Assembly (NCBI GenBank): GCA_029210465.1
Contig: JARGDL010000025.1
Location: 1-34,936, forward strand
Direction of reading: 5' to 3'
Length of the DNA: 34,936 nt
Source: Stygiobacter electus
Lineage (GTDB): Bacteria; Bacteroidota; Ignavibacteria; Ignavibacteriales; Melioribacteraceae
In this document: positions 18,793-27,872 of the stretch, one piece after another
How the letters are laid out: each line of letters starts with the position of its first letter
How positions within the stretch are numbered: the first letter of the stretch is position 1
Position numbers and translations under genes: made by a program
Notes under the pieces: generated by a model
Databases searched by the model: none
What the model saw: only the letters and a program-made list of their open reading frames with translations
What the model was told of the DNA's origin: nothing

Positions 18793-21471
18793 CTATTCTT
18801 TCGATTTAATATTCCAGCCATCGACTTGAAGATAAGGTTTGCTTCCATTCAAGTCTTCTTTATAAAAGTAACCTTTTATAATTCGTTTCTCATTCGGCAT
18901 AAGTGAAAAATAATTATCATCCCAGAATATTGGAAGAACAGATTCTCCTTCTTTCCCTTTTGTTAATTTCAGTTCTATCTGAAATGCAACTTTGTCTGCT
19001 TTGTTTATAAGTTCAACTTCAATTTCTTCTTTGTTATTTTTATTTGAGATTGTATAATAATAGTTAAGTCCAGTCTCTGTTTTGTTTTCACTTTGTTTGT
19101 ATGCATAAATTTTTTCTAATTCATTCAAACCAGTTAAGTTCGCATATTCTTTAATTGGAGTCATATACCAATTAGTATTTTCATTATCTAAAACATCTGG
19201 CTTAGTTGACAAACAATAAAAGTTATTGCTGAAAATTTCTTGTGAATTGTTGCAGAGTTTCATCACAAGAAAATAAGTGGTTGATAATCCTTTAATATCT
19301 TCAGCTTTTGGCAGATCAAATATTTTTTTCGACTCATCTGGCTGAAGACCAAGCAACATTTCGTTATAAAACTTTGGAGAAGAAGAATTTTCTAAACTAA
19401 ATATTTCAACTTTTGCTTTTAATGAACTGAATTTATTTAGCGTATTATTCACAACGTACACAGAGTTTTCTTTATAATTATATTGAATATGAATTGGCTC
19501 AAGAGCTTTTTTAGCACCATAGAAAGCGCCGTTCGGCATTAAATAATAATCATATAATTGCCACCACAATTTTGGCCAGGCAGCATTTAGCATCCATTGA
19601 ATTATTCCCGTTGTTTTAGGTTTATTTGCAGTGAACGCTTCAAACATTGCACGCATTCCTTCATAATTCATATACTGAGCTTTTGTTACATACTCTTCTA
19701 AATTATTTGGTTTACCTAAACGATTATTCATCGCTGAATTGTAAACGTTGAGATTGCTGAAATTATTTTTTCCACAATGAAAATTCCAAACACTATCAAT
19801 TGGCCAGAGATGTTCTGAAGGAATCATTTTTTTGATGCTTTCAAGCGGAGGCACTTGTGGACCTGGTCCAGTTTCAGTATTAAAACCAAATGCACCGCCA
19901 TTTGTCGAATCAATTGACCAATAAATTGGAGGCACATATTCATAAGGTCCGTTCATTTTAACTGCTGAGTTGCCGCAGAGTTCACTTGTACGATTTGCAG
20001 TAGATGAAAGGTATGGTCTTGTTGTGTCAATCTCTTTTAAAATGTTTAGATATTTTTTTTCTAATTCTGGTCTTGCAAGTTTATCGCTTGCACCTATCCA
20101 AACTAAAATACTTGGATGATTTCTCAGCCATTTAATTTGATCTTCCCACGATGCAGAAATCAATTCCATTTCTTCTGTCGTTTTGATTGCACCAAATTCA
20201 TCGTGCGGTTTACCAATATACTCATCCCATTCCCACTGACAACTCCAACCAACCATAATTAATATTCCATACTTATCACAAAGATTATAAAGGTTTTCAT
20301 TATTTCCCCAAATGCCTTCCAATCGTATTGCATTTAATCCCATATGTTTTACATACTGAATCTGATGTTCAAGATTTTTAGCATCATAATCTAAAAACAG
20401 ATGATCGGTCCAACCGCCTCCGGCAATTAAAATTTCTTTACCATTCAACTTAAATCCACGATGACCATCTTTATTTATATAATCAGAAATTTCTCTAATG
20501 CCGAATTTTATTTTAGCTTCATCCGAAAGTTTATTGTCAATTGTAAATTTTAATTTCAGATCATAGAGTTCTGGTTTTCCCCAATTGTGAGTCCACCAAA
20601 TTCGCGGGTTAGTTATTTTTAACTGTGAAAATTCTTGCGGTGAAAAAGTAACAAGTTTTTTTTCATTCGCTTCCAATTCAACATTTTTAGAAAATTTTAT
20701 TTTATCAAATTCACCGGATATTACACCGATAATTTTTCTGTTTGAATTATTTACAATCTCAGAAGAGACTGTAAGTTCTGCACTATTATAATTTTTCAAG
20801 TTCAACTTGCTTTTAACAAAAGGTGAATTAATTGAAACATCACCGGTTATTTTAATTCTTACGTCCCGCCAAATTCCCATATTATGATCCGGTGGAATTG
20901 GATTCCAGTCTACAAATCCAATCGAAGGTTCACCTTTTTTTGGTGGAATGATTTCAACTGCTAAAATATTTTTCCCTTTAAATTTTACAGCCGAATTTAA
21001 ATTGAAATGAAACCTGCGGTAAACTCCATACATTTTATCTGAAGTTGTAATCTGTTTACCATTCAACCAAACATTTGCACGATAGATTATTCCATCGAAT
21101 TCAAGTATAACATTTTTATTATTTGACGAATTTGGCAAAGTAAATTCTGTTCTGTACCACCACGATTTTTCAAATTGAGCCGAGGAAATATTTTTTAAGT
21201 TGTTGCCGACAAAAACATCTTTGTAAATATTATTCTTTATAAGTGTCCCTAAAACTGTTGAAGGAACTTCAGCTTTGATCCAGTCATTTGTAGAATAATT
21301 CGGAGTGGAAATTACTTGGCCATTTACATTTATCTTTTCGGATGATTGCAGTTCCCAATTTTTTATCTTTAATGAATTTGGCTGTGCTTGAAGTAAATTA
21401 TCATTAATAATTAGCAGAGTGAGGAGTAAAAGATGCAAGAAGAAGTTAATATTCTGTTTTGGTTTGTTCAT
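18793..21471 (-). CDS. Glycoside hydrolase family 2, exo-beta-D-glucosaminidase subfamily
   Basis: This 892-residue exported enzyme has a signal peptide (about 1-30, ending LLQAQ). An N-terminal GH2 sugar-binding jelly roll follows (about 55-215, with WWYRTEF and GIYRANVWLNGK-like residues), then an immunoglobulin-like domain and the TIM barrel from about 345. Most GH2 enzymes have Asn-Glu as the acid/base pair. Here the corresponding motif is IGASDK with Ser462-Asp463, the substitution that defines the CsxA-type exochitosanase subfamily. The probable nucleophile is Glu533 in FNTETGPGPQVPPLES. The 70-residue spacing is close to that of the known enzyme (Asp469 and Glu541 in Amycolatopsis CsxA). 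Predicted action: release of GlcN from the non-reducing end of chitosan oligomers. A beta-mannosidase-like GH2 is the main alternative. The promoter carries the LacI-type operator. Confidence 0.85.
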   Translation of the reverse strand: MNKPKQNINFFLHLLLLTLLIINDNLLQAQPNSLKIKNWELQSSEKINVNGQVISTPNYSTNDWIKAEVPSTVLGTLIKNNIYKDVFVGNNLKNISSAQFEKSWWYRTEFTLPNSSNNKNVILEFDGIIYRANVWLNGKQITTSDKMYGVYRRFHFNLNSAVKFKGKNILAVEIIPPKKGEPSIGFVDWNPIPPDHNMGIWRDVRIKITGDVSINSPFVKSKLNLKNYNSAELTVSSEIVNNSNRKIIGVISGEFDKIKFSKNVELEANEKKLVTFSPQEFSQLKITNPRIWWTHNWGKPELYDLKLKFTIDNKLSDEAKIKFGIREISDYINKDGHRGFKLNGKEILIAGGGWTDHLFLDYDAKNLEHQIQYVKHMGLNAIRLEGIWGNNENLYNLCDKYGILIMVGWSCQWEWDEYIGKPHDEFGAIKTTEEMELISASWEDQIKWLRNHPSILVWIGASDKLARPELEKKYLNILKEIDTTRPYLSSTANRTSELCGNSAVKMNGPYEYVPPIYWSIDSTNGGAFGFNTETGPGPQVPPLESIKKMIPSEHLWPIDSVWNFHCGKNNFSNLNVYNSAMNNRLGKPNNLEEYVTKAQYMNYEGMRAMFEAFTANKPKTTGIIQWMLNAAWPKLWWQLYDYYLMPNGAFYGAKKALEPIHIQYNYKENSVYVVNNTLNKFSSLKAKVEIFSLENSSSPKFYNEMLLGLQPDESKKIFDLPKAEDIKGLSTTYFLVMKLCNNSQEIFSNNFYCLSTKPDVLDNENTNWYMTPIKEYANLTGLNELEKIYAYKQSENKTETGLNYYYTISNKNNKEEIEVELINKADKVAFQIELKLTKGKEGESVLPIFWDDNYFSLMPNEKRIIKGYFYKEDLNGSKPYLQVDGWNIKSKE

Positions 21472-21498
21472 TTTTTTTCAATACCAGTTGATAAATCA

Positions 21499-21528
21499 TA
21501 ATTTAATGTTACCGCTAACATTAAATTA
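21499..21528. promoter_or_regulatory. LacI-family operator upstream of the GH2 operon
   Basis: A 30-bp palindrome has 13-bp perfect arms around CCGC and centre TGTTACCGCTAACA, which fits the TGTTANCGNTAACA form typical of LacI-family sites. It begins 28 bp before the GH2 start codon and lies beside the LacI-family gene at 21742-22758. It overlaps the -10 of the promoter candidate at 21523-21551, so binding should repress. Confidence 0.75.
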
Positions 21529-21551
21529 AATTAAAGTTCGTTTATTGTCAA
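21523..21551 (-). promoter_or_regulatory. Candidate promoter of the amino-sugar operon
   Basis: On the minus strand a perfect TTGACA (21551-21546) is followed after 17 bp by TAATTT (21528-21523). The -10 box lies within the outer edge of the LacI-type palindrome, a standard arrangement for repression. The rest of the 270-bp gap to the regulator gene shows nothing else notable. Confidence 0.5.
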
Positions 21552-21741
21552 TAAAAAAAATTAAACTTTTATTGAAGAAATGAAATATTTAATGCTCTTG
21601 AAATTTTAATTTGGGATATGTTCTACAAATATTTTTGGACAACAGATGAATATAAATTACAATTTTGAATGAACCGCTAAAGACTTCGTTTTGCTATTAA
21701 TGTTGATTCAAGATGATTCCTTTACTTAAATACATTTAAAA

Positions 21742-22758
21742 TTATTTCATCCGTGAAGTTGATTTACGAATTACCAATTGAGTATCTAATAATTCGTGTA
21801 TTGGCGGGCTTTTTTTCTCATTTATTAAATCAATTAAAAGATTGGCTGCTTTTTCTCCAATCATACTAATTGGTTGATGCACCGTAGTTAAAGGTGGATT
21901 TACATATGATGATATTTCTATATTATCAAATCCAACGACTGAAATATCACGAGGGACAGATAACCCAGATTCCTTAATCCTTTCAATAACTCCAATTGCC
22001 ATATAATCATCCGAACAAAAAATTGCTGTTGGTAAATCTTTTTGATTAAATAATTTTTTACTCTCTTCGTATGCTTTTTCTTTTGAAAACTCACCATTTA
22101 TTATCCATTCTTTTTTAATTGGCAAGTTTAATTTTTTCATCGTTCTTTTATATGAATTTAGTCTATCAATTGCATTTGTTTCATCTAACGAACCAGATAC
22201 AAAAGCAATTTTTCGATGTCCAAGATTATATAAATGTTCTATTGCAAGTTTAGTACCTTTGATGTTGTTTGAATCAATAAAATTATATTTATTATTTCGG
22301 TGATTAACAAGAACAAAAGGAAACTTTATTGATTTAAGTTCTTCAAGTCCGTCATCTTTTATTTTTGTTTTTATTAAAATAATTCCATCCACCAAATGAC
22401 TTCTTGCAATTGAAAGATATAAATCACTTTCAGATTTCTTATAATCAATCGGGAAAAGCATTAAACGAAAATCATGTTCCTGAGTAACATCTGATATACC
22501 ACTTAATAATTGTGTTATATAAACATCAAGAAAAAGATGCCGTGTTTTTGGAACAAATATCCCAATTGTATTTGATTTTCTTTTTGATAAACTTCTTGCA
22601 ATTAAATTTGGATGATAACCAACCCTTTTTGCAATCTTTTTTATTTTTTCTGATGTTTTTTTTGAGACATTCTTTTCTCCACTGAAAACACGAGAGACTG
22701 TCATTCGCGATACTTTTGCTTTTTCAGCTATATACTGTAATGTCGATTTTTTAAGCAT
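21742..22758 (-). CDS. LacI-family transcriptional regulator
   Basis: This 338-residue DNA-binding regulator is of normal length. The N-terminal helix-turn-helix is TLQYIAEKAKVSRMTVSRVF (6-25), and the hinge helix includes YHPNLIARSLSKRKSN. The periplasmic-binding-protein-like effector domain covers about 60-335, with TIGIFVP, GHRKIAFVSGS, PTAIFCSDDYMAIGV and ISVVGFDN as the usual strand markers. The gene precedes the carbohydrate operon on the same strand, and a typical LacI operator lies between them. It probably represses the operon until a sugar, such as GlcN, GlcNAc or an oligomer, is bound. Whether it regulates itself is not visible, as I found no second operator upstream. Confidence 0.93.
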   Translation of the reverse strand: MLKKSTLQYIAEKAKVSRMTVSRVFSGEKNVSKKTSEKIKKIAKRVGYHPNLIARSLSKRKSNTIGIFVPKTRHLFLDVYITQLLSGISDVTQEHDFRLMLFPIDYKKSESDLYLSIARSHLVDGIILIKTKIKDDGLEELKSIKFPFVLVNHRNNKYNFIDSNNIKGTKLAIEHLYNLGHRKIAFVSGSLDETNAIDRLNSYKRTMKKLNLPIKKEWIINGEFSKEKAYEESKKLFNQKDLPTAIFCSDDYMAIGVIERIKESGLSVPRDISVVGFDNIEISSYVNPPLTTVHQPISMIGEKAANLLIDLINEKKSPPIHELLDTQLVIRKSTSRMK

Positions 22759-22970
22759 AATTTATTACTTAAATTTTCTGAAAATTATTTTAATAAAAGA
22801 AACTTACTATTAATCTTATAAAAATTAACATCATTAAATTATGTTTTTTAATTGTTTATTGCTATCAAAAATAATAAAGGATGAAAACCCTTTGTGGAAA
22901 AATATTTGAATGAAACTTCTGAAAGATTCCAATATCTGTCTTTGCAAGCGACCTGTCTAGCGACATGTAA

Positions 22971-23047
22971 ATTATACATTTTACATTTTACACTTTACAT
23001 TATCAATTCGCAATTAGCCATTCTACATTCTACATTCTAAATTCTAC
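22971..23047. repeat. Degenerate heptanucleotide tract (11 units)
   Basis: Eleven 7-bp units run in unbroken phase, again mostly ATTNNNN. Its first part repeats the unit order of 6924-6979, including the GACATG lead-in, and its last part consists of ATTCTAC-type units. It fills most of the gap between the LacI gene and the terminator at 23072-23102. The remaining 22759-22960 shows no gene. Confidence 0.75.
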
Positions 23048-23071
23048 ATTAAATAAACCCTTTCACACAAA

Positions 23072-23102
23072 AAAAAGCCATCACAATTTATGATGGCTTT
23101 TT
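23072..23102 (-). terminator. Rho-independent terminator after the DHOD-like gene
   Basis: A perfect 12-bp stem pairs 23072-23083 with 23091-23102 (core GCCATCA with TGATGGC, 7-nt loop). On the minus strand it ends in a run of seven Ts. It lies 25 bp beyond the stop of the 23127-24125 gene and ends the nifJ region transcript. Confidence 0.85.
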
Positions 23103-23126
23103 GTACGTTCTTATTTAATCAACAAA

Positions 23127-24125
23127 TTACCAATGCAATTTATAGCTGTTCAACATTTTCATATAATTTGCTCTTTCAAATGCCGCAGGTTCAGCAACAG
23201 CTTTTTGACTCATACTTCCTTTCATTTGTTCAATTGATTCATATTCTTTTTCTGCCATCCAATCTTCAACACCTTTTAATAATTCTGTAACACGTTTTGG
23301 CCCTTTCAATAATAACTCAGAAGCTATTTGTACAGCATCTGCACCAGCCATTACAGCTTTTATAACATCTTCACTTGAATGAACACCGCTTGTTAATGCT
23401 AAATTAGCTTTTATCTGTCCATATAAAATTGCAATCCATCTTAAAGGTAATCTCATTTCCCAATTTGTACTTAAAACTAAATTAGGTATAACTTCTAATT
23501 TTTCTAAATCAAAATCGGGTTGATAGAAACGATTGAATAATACTAAAGCATCTGCTCCAGCTTCATCTAATTTTTTTGCCATGTTCGACATTGAAGTAAA
23601 AAATGGACTTAATTTAACTGCTACTGGAATTTTAATTTTGTTTTTTATTTCTTTTACTACATCAACATACATTTTTTCAATATCGTTGCTATTTACTTGT
23701 GAATCAGCTGGAATGTAATAAATGTTTAACTCAAGTGCGTCAGCTCCAGCTTGTTCAATATTTTGTGCATACTTAATCCAACCGCCAGTGCTTACTCCAT
23801 TTAAACTTCCAATCACAGGAATATTAACTGCTTTTTTCAAATTAGCAATATGATCTAAATATTGATATGGCGTTAAATGAAATTCTTCTGGTTCTGGAAA
23901 ATAATTTAATGCTTCTGCATAACTTTCTGCATGATATGATAAATAATGATCCAATTCACCTGATTCATGATTAATTTGTTCTTCAAATAATGAATATACA
24001 ATAATTGCTGAAGCTCCTGCATCTTCCAATTGTTTTACTGTATCAACTTTTTGTGAAAGTGGAGAAGCTGAAGGAACAATTGGATTTTTAAGTTTTAATC
24101 CCATATATGAAGTTGTTAAATCCAT
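23127..24125 (-). CDS. Dihydroorotate dehydrogenase-like flavoprotein lacking the catalytic Cys
   Basis: This 332-residue TIM-barrel protein resembles class 1 dihydroorotate dehydrogenases: [24 protein letters not shown] at the N-terminus, [18 protein letters not shown], and a C-terminal phosphate-binding region [30 protein letters not shown] binding is therefore likely. Where true enzymes carry the NxSCPN or NxSSPN motif with the catalytic base, this protein has [10 protein letters not shown], with neither Cys nor Ser. It is unlikely to be the pyrimidine-pathway enzyme. It follows nifJ on the same strand after 98 bp; this association with pyruvate:ferredoxin oxidoreductase also occurs in other bacteria, so an electron-transfer role is a reasonable guess. 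AGGAG lies 5 nt before the ATG. Confidence 0.85.
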   Translation of the reverse strand: MDLTTSYMGLKLKNPIVPSASPLSQKVDTVKQLEDAGASAIIVYSLFEEQINHESGELDHYLSYHAESYAEALNYFPEPEEFHLTPYQYLDHIANLKKAVNIPVIGSLNGVSTGGWIKYAQNIEQAGADALELNIYYIPADSQVNSNDIEKMYVDVVKEIKNKIKIPVAVKLSPFFTSMSNMAKKLDEAGADALVLFNRFYQPDFDLEKLEVIPNLVLSTNWEMRLPLRWIAILYGQIKANLALTSGVHSSEDVIKAVMAGADAVQIASELLLKGPKRVTELLKGVEDWMAEKEYESIEQMKGSMSQKAVAEPAAFERANYMKMLNSYKLHW

Positions 24126-24187
24126 AAAATCTCCTAATTAAATTTCTCTTTTTTTATTTTTAAAATTGATGTTCCTAAGATTAAATT

Positions 24188-24215
24188 ATGCAGTCAGCTT
24201 TTTTACTGACTGCAT
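24188..24215 (-). terminator. Hairpin between nifJ and the DHOD-like gene
   Basis: A perfect 10-bp stem (ATGCAGTCAG 24188-24197 with CTGACTGCAT 24206-24215) has an 8-nt loop and follows the nifJ stop by 9 bp. The tail on the minus strand (AATTTAAT) is only moderately T-rich, so partial termination or mRNA stabilisation is possible. The arm sequence resembles the CAGTC/GACTG palindrome of the 247-bp repeats. Confidence 0.6.
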
Positions 24216-24223
24216 TTAATTTT

Positions 24224-27200
24224 CTAGTTAACTTTTTCATCTTTATTATTTGAATAATCCATTTCAGCCATTTGTTCATAGAATTTCCATTTTTTCGTAA
24301 CTTCTTCTTGAGCTAGTTTCAGCAATTTTTTTGCTTCTTCTGGATGGGATCTTGTTAACATTTTATATCTTGTCTCATTGTAATAATAATCTTCTAATTT
24401 AATCTTAGGAGCTTTTGAATCTAACTTAAGTGGATTTTTTCCTTCTTTTAAATTCTCTGGATTATATCTGAATAATGGCCAATGCCCGCTTTCAACAGCA
24501 AGTTTTTGTGCATTCATTCCTTTTGCCATATTAATTCCATGTGCAATACAATGACTATATGCAATTATTAACGAAGGCCCATCATAAGCTTCTGCTTCTA
24601 AAAATGCTTTTAATGTTTGTAAATCGTTTGCACCCATTGCAACTTTTGCAACATAAACATTACCATAAGACATTGCCATCATTGCTAAATCTTTCTTTGG
24701 AGTTGGTTTACCACCAGCCGCAAATTTTGCAACTGCACCAATTGCAGTTGATTTTGACATTTGTCCTCCGGTGTTTGAATATACTTCAGTATCAAGTACA
24801 AGTATATTTACATTTTTACCCGAAGCTAATACATGATCTAAACCACCATAACCAATATCATAAGCCCATCCATCACCGCCGATTATCCAAACTGTTTTCT
24901 TTACAAAGTAATCTGCAACTTCAAGTAATTTTTTTGCTTCATTTGAATTAATAGTTTCTAGTTTTTTCTTTAATTGTTCAACTCTTTCTCTTTGTTCATA
25001 AATTCCAGCTTCATCTTTTTGATCAGCATTTAAAATTGAATCTACTAATTCTGCACCAATTTCATTTTTGAGTTTTACTATTAATTCTATTGCAAATTCT
25101 GTTTGTTTATCAATTGATAATCTCATTCCTAATCCAAATTCTGCGTTATCTTCAAATAAAGAATTTGACCATGCTGGACCTCTTCCTTCTTTGTTTTTTG
25201 ACCAAGGAGTTGTTGGTAAATTTCCACCATAGATTGATGAACATCCAGTTGCATTCGCTACTACTGTTCTATCACCAAATAATTGAGAAACTAATTTAAC
25301 ATAAGGTGTTTCACCACAACCAGAACATGCACCTGAAAATTCAAACAATGGTTGTTGTAATTGCTGTGATTTTATTACTCCTGTGTTTATTAATCTTCTA
25401 TCCATTTCCGGAAGTGATAAAAAGAAATCCCAATTCTTTCTTTCTTGTTCTCGTATTGGAATTTGTGGTACCATGTTCAATGCTTTTAATCTTGTTTCTT
25501 TTTTATTCTTTGCTGGACAAACTTCATAACACAATTCACAACCTGTACAATCTTCTACTGCAACTTGAATTGTATATGCATAACCTTCTGGGAAATCTTT
25601 TCCTTTTGCTTCCATGTATTTAAATGTTGGAGGTGCATCTTGTAAATATTTTTTATCGTATGCTTTAATTCTTATTGATGCATGTGGACATACCATTGCA
25701 CATTTACCACATTGAATACAAACATCTGGATCCCATGCTGGAACTTCAAGTGCAATATTTCTTTTTTCCCATTGTGTTGTTCCACTCGGAAATGTTCCAT
25801 CAACCGGCATTTCACTCACTTTAACATAATCACCTTTTCCTTCTATCATTTTTGCTAATGTTGTTTTAACATAATCAGGAGCTTTATCAGATACAATTGG
25901 TGGAAGTTCATAATTGCTTGTTACTTTTGAATATTCTACTTTAAATAAATTTTCTAATGTTTGATCAACAGCATCAAAATTCTTTCTTACTATTTCATCT
26001 CCTTTTGCACCATAAGTTTTCTTAATTGATTTTTTGATTTGCTCAATTGCTTCATCTTTTGGTAATACACCTGAAATTGCAAAGAAACATGTTTGCATAA
26101 TTGTGTTTACTCTAGAACCCATTCCCGTTTTTTGTGCTACTCCATATCCATCAATTACATAAAAATTTAATTTCTTGTTTACTATTTGTTCTTGTACTTT
26201 CTTTGGTAATTTATCCCATATTTCATCTTTGCTGTAAGGTGAGTTTAATAAGAATGTTCCACCTTCAGAAATTTTTTCAAGCACATCAAATTTTTCTAAT
26301 AAATTAAATTGATGACATCCTACAAATTGTGCTTCTTGAACTAAATATGTAGAATGAATTGGTTTAGGCCCAAATCTTAAGTGTGATATAGTTGTTGAAC
26401 CAGATTTTTTTGAATCATACACAAAATATCCCTGTGCGTAGTTATCTGTTTCTTCACCAATAATTTTAATTGAATTTTTATTTGCACCCACTGTACCATC
26501 AGCACCTAATCCAAAGAATAAACATCTTTTTACATCATTTCCTTCTATAACAAAATTTTCATCAAAATCTAAACTTGTAAAAGTAACATCATCATAAATT
26601 CCAACAGTAAAATGATTCTTTGGCTGCTCTTGCTTTAAATTATCAAATACTGCTTTAACCATTGCTGGAGTGAATTCTTTTGATGATAAACCATAACGAC
26701 CGCCAACAACTTTTGGCATTTTTTCAAATGGTAATTCATTATTCATTGCTGCTTCTGAAAGTGTAGAAACTACATCAAGATATAAAGGCTCACCTAATGA
26801 ACCGGGTTCTTTTGTTCTATCTAATACTGCAATTTTTTCAACTGTTTTTGGAAGTGCTTTTAAGAAATGTTTTGCAGACCATGGACGATATAAGCGAACT
26901 TTTAATACACCAACTTTTTCTTCTTTATTTAATAAATAATCTACAGTCTCTTGTGCCGCTTCAGCTCCGCTTCCCATTAATATTATAACTCGCTTTGCAT
27001 CTGGAGCGCCATAATAATCAAATAATTTGTATTGACGACCAGTAATCTTAGCAAAGTTATCCATTGCTTTTTGAACTATATCCGGGCAAGCATCATAAAA
27101 TTTATTGACTGTTTCTCTACCTTGAAAATAAACATCAGGATTTTGAGCAGTGCCTCGAATAAAAGGATTTTCTGGCTTCAATGCTCTATCTTTAAATTCT

Positions 27201-27802
27201 TTTACATACTTATCATCAATCATAGCACGAATATCATCATCTGTCAATGCTTCCATTTTCATTACTTCGTGCGAAGTTCTAAATCCATCAAAGAAATGAA
27301 CAAAAGGAATTCTTGATTCTAAAGTAGCCGCATGAGAAATTAATGCAGTATCCATAACTTCTTGAACAGAATTTGAACATATTAATCCAAATCCAGTTTG
27401 ACGAGTTGCCATTACATCACTATGATCACCAAAAATTGATAATGCAGATGCAGCTATTGATCTTGCACTAACATGAAAAACAGCTGGAGTTAATTCACCA
27501 GCAATTTTATACATATTTGGAATCATTAAAAATAAACCTTGAGAAGCTGTAAATGTAGTTGTTAAAGCACCAGCTTGAAGAGAACCATGCACAGCACCTG
27601 CTGCTCCACCTTCACTTTGCATTTCAACAACATTTGGAACTGTTCCCCAAATATTTTTTTGTTTATTTGATGCCCAAGCATCCGATAATTCCCCCATCGG
27701 TGATGATGGAGTAATTGGATATATTGCAATTACTTCACTTAGTCTATATGCAACATACGCTGCAGCTTCATTTCCATCAATTGTTATTTTTTTCCTTTCC
27801 AT
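24224..27802 (-). CDS. nifJ: Pyruvate:ferredoxin (flavodoxin) oxidoreductase, single-chain
   Basis: This 1192-residue fused enzyme oxidises pyruvate with CoA to acetyl-CoA, CO2 and reduced ferredoxin or flavodoxin in the cytoplasm. The N-terminal pyrimidine-binding domain has YPITPSSPMGE (about 28-38) and SEGGAAGAVHGSLQAGA. The domain II, gamma and EKR regions follow. The dicluster ferredoxin domain has Cys695-698-701-705 (CIQCGKCAMVCP) and Cys752-755-758-762 (CTGCELCYEVCP). The C-terminal TPP domain has the proximal-cluster Cys pair in GACSGCGE, ATGCSSIYGG, and the GDG motif starting at Gly976 with Asp977, then NTGGQ. Length and order are those of complete NifJ. It indicates anaerobic or facultative metabolism. 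A good promoter lies just upstream. Confidence 0.97.
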   Translation of the reverse strand: MERKKITIDGNEAAAYVAYRLSEVIAIYPITPSSPMGELSDAWASNKQKNIWGTVPNVVEMQSEGGAAGAVHGSLQAGALTTTFTASQGLFLMIPNMYKIAGELTPAVFHVSARSIAASALSIFGDHSDVMATRQTGFGLICSNSVQEVMDTALISHAATLESRIPFVHFFDGFRTSHEVMKMEALTDDDIRAMIDDKYVKEFKDRALKPENPFIRGTAQNPDVYFQGRETVNKFYDACPDIVQKAMDNFAKITGRQYKLFDYYGAPDAKRVIILMGSGAEAAQETVDYLLNKEEKVGVLKVRLYRPWSAKHFLKALPKTVEKIAVLDRTKEPGSLGEPLYLDVVSTLSEAAMNNELPFEKMPKVVGGRYGLSSKEFTPAMVKAVFDNLKQEQPKNHFTVGIYDDVTFTSLDFDENFVIEGNDVKRCLFFGLGADGTVGANKNSIKIIGEETDNYAQGYFVYDSKKSGSTTISHLRFGPKPIHSTYLVQEAQFVGCHQFNLLEKFDVLEKISEGGTFLLNSPYSKDEIWDKLPKKVQEQIVNKKLNFYVIDGYGVAQKTGMGSRVNTIMQTCFFAISGVLPKDEAIEQIKKSIKKTYGAKGDEIVRKNFDAVDQTLENLFKVEYSKVTSNYELPPIVSDKAPDYVKTTLAKMIEGKGDYVKVSEMPVDGTFPSGTTQWEKRNIALEVPAWDPDVCIQCGKCAMVCPHASIRIKAYDKKYLQDAPPTFKYMEAKGKDFPEGYAYTIQVAVEDCTGCELCYEVCPAKNKKETRLKALNMVPQIPIREQERKNWDFFLSLPEMDRRLINTGVIKSQQLQQPLFEFSGACSGCGETPYVKLVSQLFGDRTVVANATGCSSIYGGNLPTTPWSKNKEGRGPAWSNSLFEDNAEFGLGMRLSIDKQTEFAIELIVKLKNEIGAELVDSILNADQKDEAGIYEQRERVEQLKKKLETINSNEAKKLLEVADYFVKKTVWIIGGDGWAYDIGYGGLDHVLASGKNVNILVLDTEVYSNTGGQMSKSTAIGAVAKFAAGGKPTPKKDLAMMAMSYGNVYVAKVAMGANDLQTLKAFLEAEAYDGPSLIIAYSHCIAHGINMAKGMNAQKLAVESGHWPLFRYNPENLKEGKNPLKLDSKAPKIKLEDYYYNETRYKMLTRSHPEEAKKLLKLAQEEVTKKWKFYEQMAEMDYSNNKDEKVN

Positions 27803-27828
27803 TTTTTACCTTTTATTTATTTTCAATT

Positions 27829-27857
27829 ATTTTATTTTCAAAATATTGTCATATCAA
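27829..27857 (-). promoter_or_regulatory. Sigma70-like promoter of nifJ
   Basis: On the minus strand TTGATA (27857-27852) and TAAAAT (27834-27829) are separated by exactly 17 bp, each matching the consensus at five of six positions. The predicted leader is about 20 nt with AAAGGT before the ATG. The hairpin array at 27873-28088 would therefore lie upstream of the nifJ transcript. Confidence 0.55.
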
Positions 27858-27872
27858 ATTTTTTTGAAATTC

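Noticed and set aside
24541..27316. Several plus-strand open frames opposite nifJ
   Set aside because: They are antisense shadows of a strongly conserved full-length gene with AT-rich composition; their peptides are low-complexity, rich in Leu and Gln.
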